From positions 1 through 64,000 of the forward strand of contig JAFRXI010000065.1 in NCBI GenBank assembly GCA_017437755.1: a DNA stretch of 64,000 bases, read 5' to 3'. Below the pieces are notes generated by a model. It had not been told where the DNA came from. It did not search any database and worked only from the letters and a program-made list of their open reading frames with translations. Below, in pieces: positions 15,589 to 22,841 of the stretch; position 1 is the first letter of the stretch, and each line of letters opens with the position of its first letter. A program made the position numbers and the translations under genes. This stretch comes from Bacteroidales bacterium. Lineage in GTDB: Bacteria; Bacteroidota; Bacteroidia; Bacteroidales; UBA932.

Positions 15589-17025
15589 CTATTGATCGAC
15601 CGGAACAAGGCGTATCGGCATTCTGAAGTCTGTCATTTGATTATCCCATGCTTCATTAATATAGAAGCCCTGATCACCATTGGTATAATACCAGGTTGCA
15701 CGATCAACAATCTTTTCTCCGTACCAGAGATAAACTCCGTTTGAATGACGAGTACCCCACGGAAAGTCTACACCGGCCGAAGGCAAGATAAGGAAACTAC
15801 CCCCGTTTACGATAACGAAGCATTCTTTACCCTTGATGTCCATATGATATGTAGTTCCATCTAAGGTGCCTAAGTCACCACCGCCAATCCCACCAGTGTA
15901 TTTATTTCCGTCCGGGAGTTTCCAGCCCTCCGGCAACTCAAGGGCAACAGCTTCATAAAAATTATAGAAATTGCCGTTTTCCCAAGGCCACTTAGCTCCG
16001 TAGTTGACCGTGCTGAATACCTGATCAAATTGAGCCGGAGCTCCGTGTCCCTCTCCGAGTTCCCACCAACATTTCTTAGTGGCGTCGGTCTCCTTCAGAT
16101 TGCCGAGTTTGAGGGCGGCGTGAGGAGCGATCACATTTTTGATAGCAGTGAACTTGCCATAGGTATGTTCCGCGTCATCTATATTTTCCGCGTCAGATAG
16201 CAGGAACAGGTAACCATAACCACCGTCACCCCAAATCGGTATAGGGTTATCCTCTTCATCCCAATCGTACTCACCCGTTGGCATCTCAGCAACAATTGCT
16301 TGCTCCGCGTCGGAGTTCCCTACCAGCCCGCTGAAAAGGTATCCGGTTTCGGTTCCGTTATTATAAACGTAACCCGGCATGGGATCGCCGCAATTGCCCT
16401 CAACGGCGGAGACGGTGCCGTCAGCGTTCACTGAGCCAAAACCGAACGGCTTCACGGTATCGTTGAAGAGGGAATAGGTGTAAGTGCCGTCAGCGGTGGT
16501 GTTGCCGGCATCCGGATCCACCACATAGAACTGGACGGAGTTCGCCACGTTGTTCCTTACGGTCACGCTTGCCTGAACAACGGTGTTGTTGTCTTCATCG
16601 ACATCGGTTGTGTAGGAGACATTCTCGTCTGTCATGAAGTAAGACATGATGTCCTTGCCGCCCTTCTGGAATTTCCAGCCGTTATTGTATGCAGGTGTGA
16701 CGTTGCTCGCAAACGGCATGAAAACGGCGGTGAGTTTCTTGTCGGTGGCACCGGTGACGTCACTGTCGGAACCGGTGAGTGCGTATTCCCAACTGCCGCT
16801 GACCCTTGAAAGTTTCAGATAGGTCTGCGTGGAACCTTTAAAGAACAGGAACACTGCGTCGCCGTCCTCCCATGCATCCTTGGAGGCCTTGGTAAGAGGG
16901 TTCACGGTGATTTCAAATTTGATGGAAGATTTCTCTGCAACGGGGGCGTTGTTCTCCATCGGGGCTTCCTTTGTGCAGGCGGCTGCAGCAAGCAGGCCGC
17001 AAAGCATTGCCAATGATTTCTTCAT
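15589..17025 (-). CDS. Fimbrillin-like lipoprotein with FISUMP-like C-terminus
   Basis: From ATG 17025 the product has 478 residues: a lipoprotein signal (MKKSLAMLCGLLAAAACTKE), then a fimbrillin/Mfa-type N-terminal region (IKFEITVNPLTKASKDAWED, GDAVFLFFKG), a large middle beta-rich part, and a C-terminal block with FISUMP features (AVALELPEGWKLPDGNKY, MTDFRMPIRLVPVDQ). A surface or fimbrial role is inferred from the family. An AGGAAAGGAA stretch precedes the start, unusual for this phylum. Farther in-frame Met codons upstream overlap the small gene at 17045-17185 and are not needed. That mini-gene ends 20 bases upstream and is probably cotranscribed. Confidence 0.75.
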   Translation of the reverse strand: MKKSLAMLCGLLAAAACTKEAPMENNAPVAEKSSIKFEITVNPLTKASKDAWEDGDAVFLFFKGSTQTYLKLSRVSGSWEYALTGSDSDVTGATDKKLTAVFMPFASNVTPAYNNGWKFQKGGKDIMSYFMTDENVSYTTDVDEDNNTVVQASVTVRNNVANSVQFYVVDPDAGNTTADGTYTYSLFNDTVKPFGFGSVNADGTVSAVEGNCGDPMPGYVYNNGTETGYLFSGLVGNSDAEQAIVAEMPTGEYDWDEEDNPIPIWGDGGYGYLFLLSDAENIDDAEHTYGKFTAIKNVIAPHAALKLGNLKETDATKKCWWELGEGHGAPAQFDQVFSTVNYGAKWPWENGNFYNFYEAVALELPEGWKLPDGNKYTGGIGGGDLGTLDGTTYHMDIKGKECFVIVNGGSFLILPSAGVDFPWGTRHSNGVYLWYGEKIVDRATWYYTNGDQGFYINEAWDNQMTDFRMPIRLVPVDQ

Positions 17026-17044
17026 TTCCTTTCCTCCTTGTGTC

Positions 17045-17185
17045 TTAGAGTTCTTCTTCATCATTGAAGGGTTTTTCAAACTGGGGGTCCACTGGCGAGG
17101 CTGCAATCATTTCCTCGAGGCAGACGTCTATCGCTTCGCACTCCGGCTGGCAATAGGGCATCGGGCGTTTTTGTCCAAACATCAT
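17045..17185 (-). CDS. 46-residue mini-gene upstream of the fimbrillin-like lipoprotein
   Basis: The frame ATG 17185 (or 17182) to TAA 17045 encodes a 46-residue peptide starting MMFGQKRPMPYCQPECEAID and ending in the acidic tail FNDEEEL. It has no signal peptide or membrane segment. Short acidic-tailed peptides of this style (K/R-rich start, a PECE/E-I-D-V-type middle, acidic end) often precede surface lipoprotein genes in Bacteroidales. A second one, at 49404-49526, is placed in the same way before another lipoprotein in this window. Function unknown. Confidence 0.6.
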   Translation of the reverse strand: MMFGQKRPMPYCQPECEAIDVCLEEMIAASPVDPQFEKPFNDEEEL

Positions 17186-17338
17186 ATTTATATTATTAGT
17201 TTTTCAAAAAAAAGTTCGCGAATTTAGCCTTGCAAACCGAACAGGGCAACAATCACGGCAAATGCTGTGGCCAAATACGCCATTTCTTTATCGAATATGG
17301 CCAAAGCGGCCTGAATTCGGCGTCTATAATACGATTTT

Positions 17339-17364
17339 GGGCCCCTATTCGCCTATAGGGGCCC
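17339..17364. other. 10-bp perfect inverted repeat
   Basis: GGGCCCCTAT and ATAGGGGCCC flank a six-base loop in the 233-base gap between the mini-gene and the lipoprotein gene ending at 17419. There is no T run on either side, so it may be an operator, a processing site or a weak terminator. Confidence 0.5.
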
Positions 17365-17377
17365 ATTCCATGGGTGT

Positions 17378-17404
17378 GCGCCGCGCAAACCGGAGCGGCG
17401 CGGC
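17378..17404 (-). terminator. GC-rich hairpin after the 19561-17419 operon
   Basis: GCGCCGC (17378-17384) pairs with GCGGCGC (17395-17401), and the pairing can slide to GCCGCGC/GCGCGGC. It lies 15 bases past the stop at 17419. No T tract follows, so this is a low-confidence terminator. Confidence 0.4.
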
Positions 17405-17418
17405 ATGTGTACGGTCAG

Positions 17419-18021
17419 TTACTCGACGCCTCCAAGGATCTCCTTTACCAGGACACCGGCACCGATGTATTTTTCACCATAGTCCTTGACAAACTTGCGG
17501 AAATAGGCCTTGTGCCCGGCACTCACATAGAACCAGGTTCCGTCGTGCTGATAGAGATACATGACGGAAGCCGCCGGCTTATCCGTAACGGGAGCTTCCT
17601 TTGCCTCTTCCCCGCGCTGATTGTCAAACGTGCCTTTCTGATAATAGACCACCCCGTTGTCGGCCGCCTTCTTGACCGCCGCGTAAACTTTCTGGAGATA
17701 TGCCTGGACCTTTGCCGCAGGGATGGCGGTAATGTCGGGGCCGGTGTAGAAGAACGCCTCGTCCTTCATGGGTTTGGCCTCCGAGCGGGGATTTGTGGCC
17801 AGCTCGCTGAGTTCTATCGCAAAATCCGGGACCAGCTGGTCGCTTTCCAGGCCGGCAAAGGCGAATTTGTCGCCTATGCTCAGCTTGCCCTTGGTTGCGG
17901 GAGCCTCGGTCTTGTCGTTTTGGGCACCTTGGGAGGCCTTTTTCTGATTGTTGCCGCCGCATGACAGCACCATGGCCGTCACGGCGATGAGGAACAGTAC
18001 TTTTTTCATGGTATATTTCAT
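17419..18021 (-). CDS. Lipoprotein of unknown function
   Basis: A protein of about 200 residues with a lipoprotein signal (MKKVLFLIAVTAMVLSCGG). The mature part begins with a Gln/Lys/Ala-rich linker and continues as an alpha/beta domain (GDKFAFAGLESDQLVPDFAI, AAKVQAYLQKVYAAVKKAAD, KAYFRKFVKDYGEKYIGAGV). No family recognised. The ATG at 18021 overlaps the stop of the OmpA-type gene by four bases; an internal ATG at 18009 gives the cleaner signal peptide. It is the last gene of the operon controlled from the palindrome at 19620. Confidence 0.65.
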   Translation of the reverse strand: MKYTMKKVLFLIAVTAMVLSCGGNNQKKASQGAQNDKTEAPATKGKLSIGDKFAFAGLESDQLVPDFAIELSELATNPRSEAKPMKDEAFFYTGPDITAIPAAKVQAYLQKVYAAVKKAADNGVVYYQKGTFDNQRGEEAKEAPVTDKPAASVMYLYQHDGTWFYVSAGHKAYFRKFVKDYGEKYIGAGVLVKEILGGVE

Positions 18022-19331
18022 TTTTTGACAAACTCAACCCTGCGGTTCCTGGCGCGGCCCTCGTCGGTGCCGTTGGAGGCGATGGGCTCATGCGAACCCT
18101 TGCCCACCGGGGTAAGGCGGGTCTGGGCGATGCCCTGCTCCACCAGGGCGGCGACGATTGCCTCGGCACGTTTCTGCGAGAGCGGATCGTTAACCCTGTC
18201 GGAACCGGTGGCGTCGCAGTGGCCCTGGACCTCGAATTCCAGCCCGGGATTCTCCTGCATCAATTTGGCGATGCGGTTTATTTCAATCATGGCTTCGGGC
18301 TTGAGGTCGGCCTTTCCGGTCTCGAAGGTGATAGCGTAGGTGACTATCTTGCCATCGCTCATCAGCCGGTCATACAGCGGAACTGCACCCTTGGCCATGC
18401 GGATGTTCTTCAGGTAGAAACGGTCCTTCTCGTCACAGTTGGAGACGGACCGCAGGGCCATCCTGGTGGGACGCATCACATTTGGGAGATTGACCATCCG
18501 CACGCCATTCACATAGTACTTGAACGCCCGCTTGTTGAAAGAGGCGGCCACGTGGAGCCAGGCGTCGGGCTGTATGAGCGGGGCCAGGGTCTCTCCCTTG
18601 GCCCGTCCTTCCCGGGGATCCCCGGAAGGGGACAAGAAATTATAGATGACGTCCGCCTGGGATCCTTCCAGCGGCTCTTCATTGAAAGCCGGATTGAGCA
18701 TGACCACGACGATTTCGGAATTCTCTTCCGAGCTCAGGATCAGGTCGATATGGTCATTGTTGCTGGACCCGCCGGTGGCCGGGGACCATACGTCGAACTC
18801 GATGGTAAACTCTTCGGGAAGATAGTCCGCCTCCTTCATGAGCGGGGCGATGGTGCCGTACCAGCCGGAGAGCTTGATGACCTGCTCCCCGTTCAGTGTG
18901 ATTATTTCACACTCCTCTCCGCTCAGGAAATCCCAATGCAGCGGGAATTCGCCCACCTTTTCGTTCTCCACCGGATCATCAAAGAATATTTCGTCGCCGG
19001 GGACAAAGTCTGTCTTGGCGTAACCGGTCTGGACCTGCTTCCGCTCAGACGCCCGGTCGGAGCCGGACATGACGGCAGCTTCGGATCCGGGCATGACGGC
19101 AGCTTCAGTGCCGGGCATGACGGCGGCATCGGCCTCCTCGCCGGCCTTCTTCCGGCTTTTTTTGCCCGAATTGCCCTCGAGCATATCATTCACGCCTTTT
19201 TCAACCTTATTGCCTATCTTCTGCTCCAAGGCACTCTTGGCGCGCTCGCCCAGCCTTCCCAGAAGCCCCTGGGCCCCTGCATAACCGCTCAGAAGCGAGA
19301 GCATAGCGACGGAGATGAACAACTTTTTCAT
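18018..19331 (-). CDS. OmpA-family outer-membrane protein with insertion of 8-residue repeats
   Basis: The 437-residue protein has a signal peptide (MKKLFISVAMLSLLSGYAGA), a helical N-terminal segment (GRLGERAKSALEQKIGNKVE), three tandem copies of an eight-residue unit (about residues 68-91; EAAVMPGS type), a lectin/laminin-G-like central domain (about 115-320; ITLNGEQVIKLSGWYGTIAP, EFTIEFDVWSP) and a C-terminal OmpA peptidoglycan-binding domain (ITFETGKADLKPEAM, VQGHCDATGS, LSQKRAEAIVAALVEQGI, ARNRRVEFV). It probably links the outer membrane to the cell wall. It lies between a frame-shifted HTH gene and a lipoprotein gene in one operon. Confidence 0.8.
   Translation of the reverse strand: MKKLFISVAMLSLLSGYAGAQGLLGRLGERAKSALEQKIGNKVEKGVNDMLEGNSGKKSRKKAGEEADAAVMPGTEAAVMPGSEAAVMSGSDRASERKQVQTGYAKTDFVPGDEIFFDDPVENEKVGEFPLHWDFLSGEECEIITLNGEQVIKLSGWYGTIAPLMKEADYLPEEFTIEFDVWSPATGGSSNNDHIDLILSSEENSEIVVVMLNPAFNEEPLEGSQADVIYNFLSPSGDPREGRAKGETLAPLIQPDAWLHVAASFNKRAFKYYVNGVRMVNLPNVMRPTRMALRSVSNCDEKDRFYLKNIRMAKGAVPLYDRLMSDGKIVTYAITFETGKADLKPEAMIEINRIAKLMQENPGLEFEVQGHCDATGSDRVNDPLSQKRAEAIVAALVEQGIAQTRLTPVGKGSHEPIASNGTDEGRARNRRVEFVKK
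19059..19130. repeat. Three tandem 24-bp repeats within the OmpA gene
   Basis: Units at 19059-19082, 19083-19106 and 19107-19130 share the core CCGG[A/G]CATGACGGC[A/G]GC. Each adds exactly eight residues, so the frame is kept. The CCGGGCATGAC core is that of the palindromic GTCATGCCCG repeat family found in the kinase gene and at the right edge. Confidence 0.8.
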
Positions 19332-19346
19332 AATAATATACTGGTA

Positions 19347-19561
19347 TTAAATGATTCCGTTCTGAATTGCCTTCCTCACCACTTCGGCGGAAGTAGCGGC
19401 AGAAATTTGACCAAAAGCTGTTTACGGTACCACTTGACCGTTTCCGAACTCAGGCCGAGCTTTGCCGCAATCTGCGGGGTTGTCCTCCCGGCGGCAATTT
19501 CATGCAGGATGGACTTTTCCCGCCCTGTCAACTTGATGATATCTGCAGCATTATCTTCCAT
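19347..19561 (-). pseudogene. Stand-alone LuxR helix-turn-helix with a frameshift
   Basis: From ATG 19561 the frame encodes a LuxR-type DNA-binding domain (LTGREKSILHEIAAGRTTPQ, LGLSSETVKWYRKQLLVKF) and then runs into an unrelated tail, stopping at 19376. A single-base shift at the TTT after VKF restores the expected ending AATSAEVVRKAIQNGII and a stop at 19347. This matches the end of the TPR-LuxR protein next door (LLVKFDVANTAELVNLAREY). There is no receiver or sensor domain. The gene is first in the operon with the OmpA-like protein. Either it is a decayed regulator or the shift is programmed or a sequence error. Confidence 0.65.
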
Positions 19562-19619
19562 CTGTGGTTTGTTTTTGCAAATTTCGCAGATTTCATTGTC
19601 ATAAACACCACCCTTTCGG

Positions 19620-19634
19620 GTGGCTGATTCCACC
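19620..19634 (-). promoter_or_regulatory. Palindromic operator, copy C
   Basis: GGTGGAATCAGCCAC on the minus strand differs from copies A and B at one base. Outer bases form a longer imperfect palindrome (CCCTTAGGGTGG...CCACCCGAAAGGG). It lies 58 bases before the start at 19561, about one helical turn farther than in A and B. It is also in the divergent region facing the TPR-LuxR gene at 19709. The minus-strand -7 box here is weak (GAAATTTG). Confidence 0.6.
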
Positions 19635-19695
19635 CTAAGGGGTTGATTTTGGCTATTATATTGCCGCCGCTGCCAAAGAATCAAAGGACTATTCC

Positions 19696-19703
19696 TATCT
19701 TTG
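19696..19703 (+). promoter_or_regulatory. -7 box of the TPR-LuxR gene
   Basis: TATCTTTG fits TAnnTTTG and ends five bases before ATG 19709, so the transcript would be nearly leaderless. No TTG at 19-21 bases upstream. Confidence 0.5.
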
Positions 19704-19708
19704 TATAT

Positions 19709-20923
19709 ATGAGAAGATTCATTACCTGCCTGCTGGCAGCGACCGCTTGCCTGCTGTCCCATTCCTATAACGACTACCGCGGTCATAACCTGGATTCCCT
19801 GGAAAGGGAGGTGGGCCGATGGACTCCCCAGGACATTGACGTGGCTTCCGACGGGCAGCTGCTCGCACTTAACCGCGCCTGCCGGGACCTGATGCTGGGC
19901 TACAGCCAGCTGAACGGTGACAAATGCCTGTTCTACGCACGCAAAGCCCTGGAAATCAGCCGCCGGAAAGGCTGGGTATATGCCGATTCCGACGCATACC
20001 GGTACATCGGGCAGCAATTCTACGGGCGGGAACAGTTTGACAGCGCCCTGGTCTATTACCGGAAATCCATGGAATGCGTGGAGCAGATGGCGGGCGGCGC
20101 CGTATCCGTCACCAATCCGGAAGGATATTCGGAAAAGGAGATCGACGACCAGCTGTCGGCGCTCTACGGCTCCATAGGCAACGTGTACAACCTGATGGAT
20201 TCCATTCCCCAGGCGATGGACTGGTACGGGAAAGCCGGTGCCATCTTTGAAAAATACGGATGGAGGGAAAGCAGCTCGGTGCTGTACTACAATATCGGCG
20301 AAACCTGGGTGGATGAAGGCAACCCGCGGAAGGCCATCCAGGCTTATGGGAAAGCCCTTCAATACGCCAGGGGCGACTCCCTGATGGTGGCCAATGCGCA
20401 GAAAGGCCTGGGGCGCGCCTATATGGAACTCGGCAAGACCGGGAAAGCACTCCATTTCCTGCATGAGGCCGACAGATACTACTCCGCCCACGACAAGGAG
20501 GAACCCGTATTCACCAAAGAGAACTACGAATATATGTCGGCCGCGCTGATCGCCCAAAGGAAGCAGATACTGCTGATGGCCGGCGAAACAGTCCTAATCC
20601 TGCTCATGCTCCTCGGAATCCTGCTCCTGAGGAAGAAACTCCGCCGTTCCCGGATAGAGCAGACGGAAGTATCGGAAGTCCTGGAAGAGACCATCCGGGA
20701 GATAAGGCATCCCGCCTCCGCCGAGGATGCCCCGCAGGTTTCCGCTCGTGAAAAGGAAATCCTGGACCTTCTGGCAAAGGGATACACCACGCCCCAGATT
20801 GCAGGGGCCCTGGTCCTTAGCCCGGAAACCATCAAATGGTACCGGAAGAAGCTCCTGGTCAAATTCGACGTGGCCAACACGGCCGAACTGGTGAATCTGG
20901 CGCGGGAGTACGGGATTCTCTGA
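19709..20923 (+). CDS. TPR-containing LuxR-type transmembrane regulator
   Basis: From ATG 19709 the protein has 404 residues: a signal peptide or anchor, a periplasmic TPR region (CLFYARKALEISRRKGWVYA, FDSALVYYRKSMECVEQMA, AMDWYGKAGAIFEKYG, AIQAYGKALQYARGD), one membrane span (LLMAGETVLILLMLLGILLL, about residues 288-307) and a C-terminal LuxR helix-turn-helix (VSAREKEILDLLAKGYTTPQ, LSPETIKWYRKKLLVKF). The ATG gives a better N-terminus than an in-frame one at 19643 and fits the -7 box. The DNA-binding domain is closely related to the frame-shifted one encoded divergently at 19347-19561. It presumably transmits an envelope signal across the inner membrane. Confidence 0.85.
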   Translation: MRRFITCLLAATACLLSHSYNDYRGHNLDSLEREVGRWTPQDIDVASDGQLLALNRACRDLMLGYSQLNGDKCLFYARKALEISRRKGWVYADSDAYRYIGQQFYGREQFDSALVYYRKSMECVEQMAGGAVSVTNPEGYSEKEIDDQLSALYGSIGNVYNLMDSIPQAMDWYGKAGAIFEKYGWRESSSVLYYNIGETWVDEGNPRKAIQAYGKALQYARGDSLMVANAQKGLGRAYMELGKTGKALHFLHEADRYYSAHDKEEPVFTKENYEYMSAALIAQRKQILLMAGETVLILLMLLGILLLRKKLRRSRIEQTEVSEVLEETIREIRHPASAEDAPQVSAREKEILDLLAKGYTTPQIAGALVLSPETIKWYRKKLLVKFDVANTAELVNLAREYGIL

Positions 20924-20945
20924 CACCGCCCCGAGCCGGTCGCTA

Positions 20946-20976
20946 TTGGATAATCGGCCGAATAAGATTATATTTG
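20946..20976 (+). promoter_or_regulatory. Consensus Bacteroidota promoter of the kinase-like gene
   Basis: TTG (20946-20948), a 20-base spacer and TATATTTG (20969-20976) give a full match to the phylum consensus. The ATG at 20997 follows after 20 bases. Confidence 0.8.
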
Positions 20977-20996
20977 TACGATAAATACATCATTCC

Positions 20997-21638
20997 ATGA
21001 ATAAGAAAGAGCCCTTTGTCATCACTCTCAGCCGCGAAGTCGGTTCAGGAGGTCATACCGTAGGCAGCATCCTGGCCAGGAAACTGAATGTAAGATACTG
21101 CGACAAACTGCTGCTGGAAACCCTCCAGAAGCAGTTCAACCTGACTGCAAGCCAGATTGAAAAGCTCAAGGGAGAGAAGAAAAGCTGGCTGGCCGACTTC
21201 ATCAAGACGGTCTCCCCCATCCCTTCGGCCAAGGCTTTGGGGCTGGAGCGCAAATACGCCCAGGAATTCATCCTCGACGTCACCACCGACGACATCTTCA
21301 AGGCCGAGGTGGAGATTCTCAACGGGTTTGCCGAGATGGGCTCCTGCGTCATTGCCGGACGTTCCGGATTCTTTGTCTTCAAGGACCATCCCAATACGCT
21401 GAACGTGTTCATCACCGCGTCCAAGGCCCATCGCATGGAGCGTATCATGAGAAAGCAGGGCCTTCCGGAGGAGTCGGCCGAGGTCCTGATCAAGGAAATC
21501 GACCAGGAACGCGACAATTATACCAGGCGGTATGCGGGCGTGAGCCGTTTCGATGCCCGCAACTACGACATCGTACTGAATGCCGACGGCCACACCGAGG
21601 AAGAGCTGGCCGACATCATCTTGTCTTATATCGGATAG
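20997..21638 (+). CDS. Cytidylate kinase-like family protein
   Basis: The 213-residue protein matches the cytidylate-kinase-like family (cmk2 type). It has an N-terminal nucleotide-binding start (FVITLSREVGSGGHTVG; the usual P-loop is replaced by SREVGSGG), then LARKLNVRYCDKLLLE, CVIAGRSGFFVFKDHP, and a lid-like region (HRMERIMRKQGLPEES). True CMP kinases are encoded elsewhere in most Bacteroidales, so the substrate of this paralogue is not certain. It has its own strong promoter and is monocistronic, convergent with the SGNH hydrolase gene that ends at 21657. Confidence 0.8.
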   Translation: MNKKEPFVITLSREVGSGGHTVGSILARKLNVRYCDKLLLETLQKQFNLTASQIEKLKGEKKSWLADFIKTVSPIPSAKALGLERKYAQEFILDVTTDDIFKAEVEILNGFAEMGSCVIAGRSGFFVFKDHPNTLNVFITASKAHRMERIMRKQGLPEESAEVLIKEIDQERDNYTRRYAGVSRFDARNYDIVLNADGHTEEELADIILSYIG

Positions 21639-21656
21639 TCCCCGGCAGGGACCTCC

Positions 21657-22745
21657 CTACCAGGTTCTCCTGATCCCGTATTTCCTGAGGATCTTCAGTA
21701 TGGGTTTTTCGATGGATGCTTCCCAAAGGGAGTATCCATTGTCATTGGGGTGCGTGCCGTCGGCCGTTGACGACTCCCCGTTATGCAGGGCGGCGTCGGG
21801 CTTGATGTAGTAAACGTCCCTGTACTTCTTGCACGCAATCTTCATCAGGCTGTCGGAAAGGGCCCTGCGCCCGCCGAACTCGGCCTGGGCGGAAGTGTTG
21901 AAATTCTCCTTCTCCCAATATATGGTACGCTGGATTATTATCGGCTTGCCGGGATGCGCCTTCACCATCCTGTCGATGAAGGGAAGCAGCCGTTTGCGGA
22001 TCATGGGGATGTTGGGGTTGGAAAAAGGGTCGAAAACATACGCATCCGCCTCGATGTCTTCCATCACGTCGGCAAAATAAGGCTGCATCTTGCAATTGCC
22101 GCTGAATCCCATGGGGATGACCTGCAGGCCGGTCTTGCGCATGAACTGCATCGGGTAGCTCATGCCCGCGCGGGTGCAGCTGATGCCGTGGGTGAAACTG
22201 CTGCCGTGGAACACGATCCTGTGCCTGAACGGGGATTCCAGCGGTTCCAGCATGCTGCCTGCCGGCACACAGACCTGGCATGAATTCAATTCCGTATACA
22301 AGGGAAGATAAAGCAGGCACTCCTTCTCGCCGGGAGCCATATCCTTGACGATGCTCACCACCCTGTCCTTGTCACGGTGGTCCCTGTCGAAGGTGGACGC
22401 TCCGGCCCAGAGCCACTTCCCGTCCTTCTTTATGTAAAGGTCGAATCCCCGGTACGAACGGTATGCGTCCCGGTTCACCCAGCCGAACTCCACGCTGGTA
22501 CCTATCTCCGTGGCATCGGTCCTGAACATCACGGTAAGCCCCGCCGGAACCCGGCACTGGTTGTTCTCACCGGGGGTGAAGCCCTTGTAGACGCAAGTAT
22601 CGATCCTGTGATAAGGATTGGGGGTGGCAAAAGCCTTTCCGCAAAGGTTGAGAGATGATGCCTCGACCTTCTTCCAGGCCGATGTCTGGGCCGCAGCATT
22701 CAGGCACAATGCAATCGCGGCGATGGTGAAGATGAATCGTTTCAT
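21657..22745 (-). CDS. Exported SGNH/GDSL-type hydrolase
   Basis: From ATG 22745 the protein has 362 residues with a signal peptide (MKRFIFTIAAIALCLNAAAQ). An N-terminal jelly-roll-like domain spans about 30-175. A C-terminal SGNH hydrolase domain follows, with the nucleophile block IVFHGSSFTHGISCTRAG, an oxyanion Gly/Asn region (MGFSGNCKM) and the catalytic Asp/His block DGTHPNDNGYSLWE. The two-domain layout is that of bacterial carbohydrate esterases acting on acetylated glycans. It is monocistronic and divergent to the DUF4153 gene. The upstream in-frame extension without a signal peptide is rejected. Confidence 0.8.
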   Translation of the reverse strand: MKRFIFTIAAIALCLNAAAQTSAWKKVEASSLNLCGKAFATPNPYHRIDTCVYKGFTPGENNQCRVPAGLTVMFRTDATEIGTSVEFGWVNRDAYRSYRGFDLYIKKDGKWLWAGASTFDRDHRDKDRVVSIVKDMAPGEKECLLYLPLYTELNSCQVCVPAGSMLEPLESPFRHRIVFHGSSFTHGISCTRAGMSYPMQFMRKTGLQVIPMGFSGNCKMQPYFADVMEDIEADAYVFDPFSNPNIPMIRKRLLPFIDRMVKAHPGKPIIIQRTIYWEKENFNTSAQAEFGGRRALSDSLMKIACKKYRDVYYIKPDAALHNGESSTADGTHPNDNGYSLWEASIEKPILKILRKYGIRRTW

Positions 22746-22841
22746 ATCGCAAATATACTCATTTTTTAATTGACCGTCCAGCCCCGCCGGGGAATTGCTA
22801 CGCCCGGCGCTGGTATAATTGTTGCTTCGATTCCGGCCGTT

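Noticed and set aside
18090-19604. A 504-codon open frame on the plus strand opposite the OmpA-like gene
   Set aside because: It is antisense to a well-supported gene with signal peptide and OmpA domain; its translation is low-complexity and without family features, an effect of GC-rich codon use.
19562-20557. Long minus-strand open frame extending the LuxR mini-gene upstream
   Set aside because: It runs antisense through the TPR-LuxR gene and across the palindrome and both promoters; only the part from ATG 19561 has coding features.
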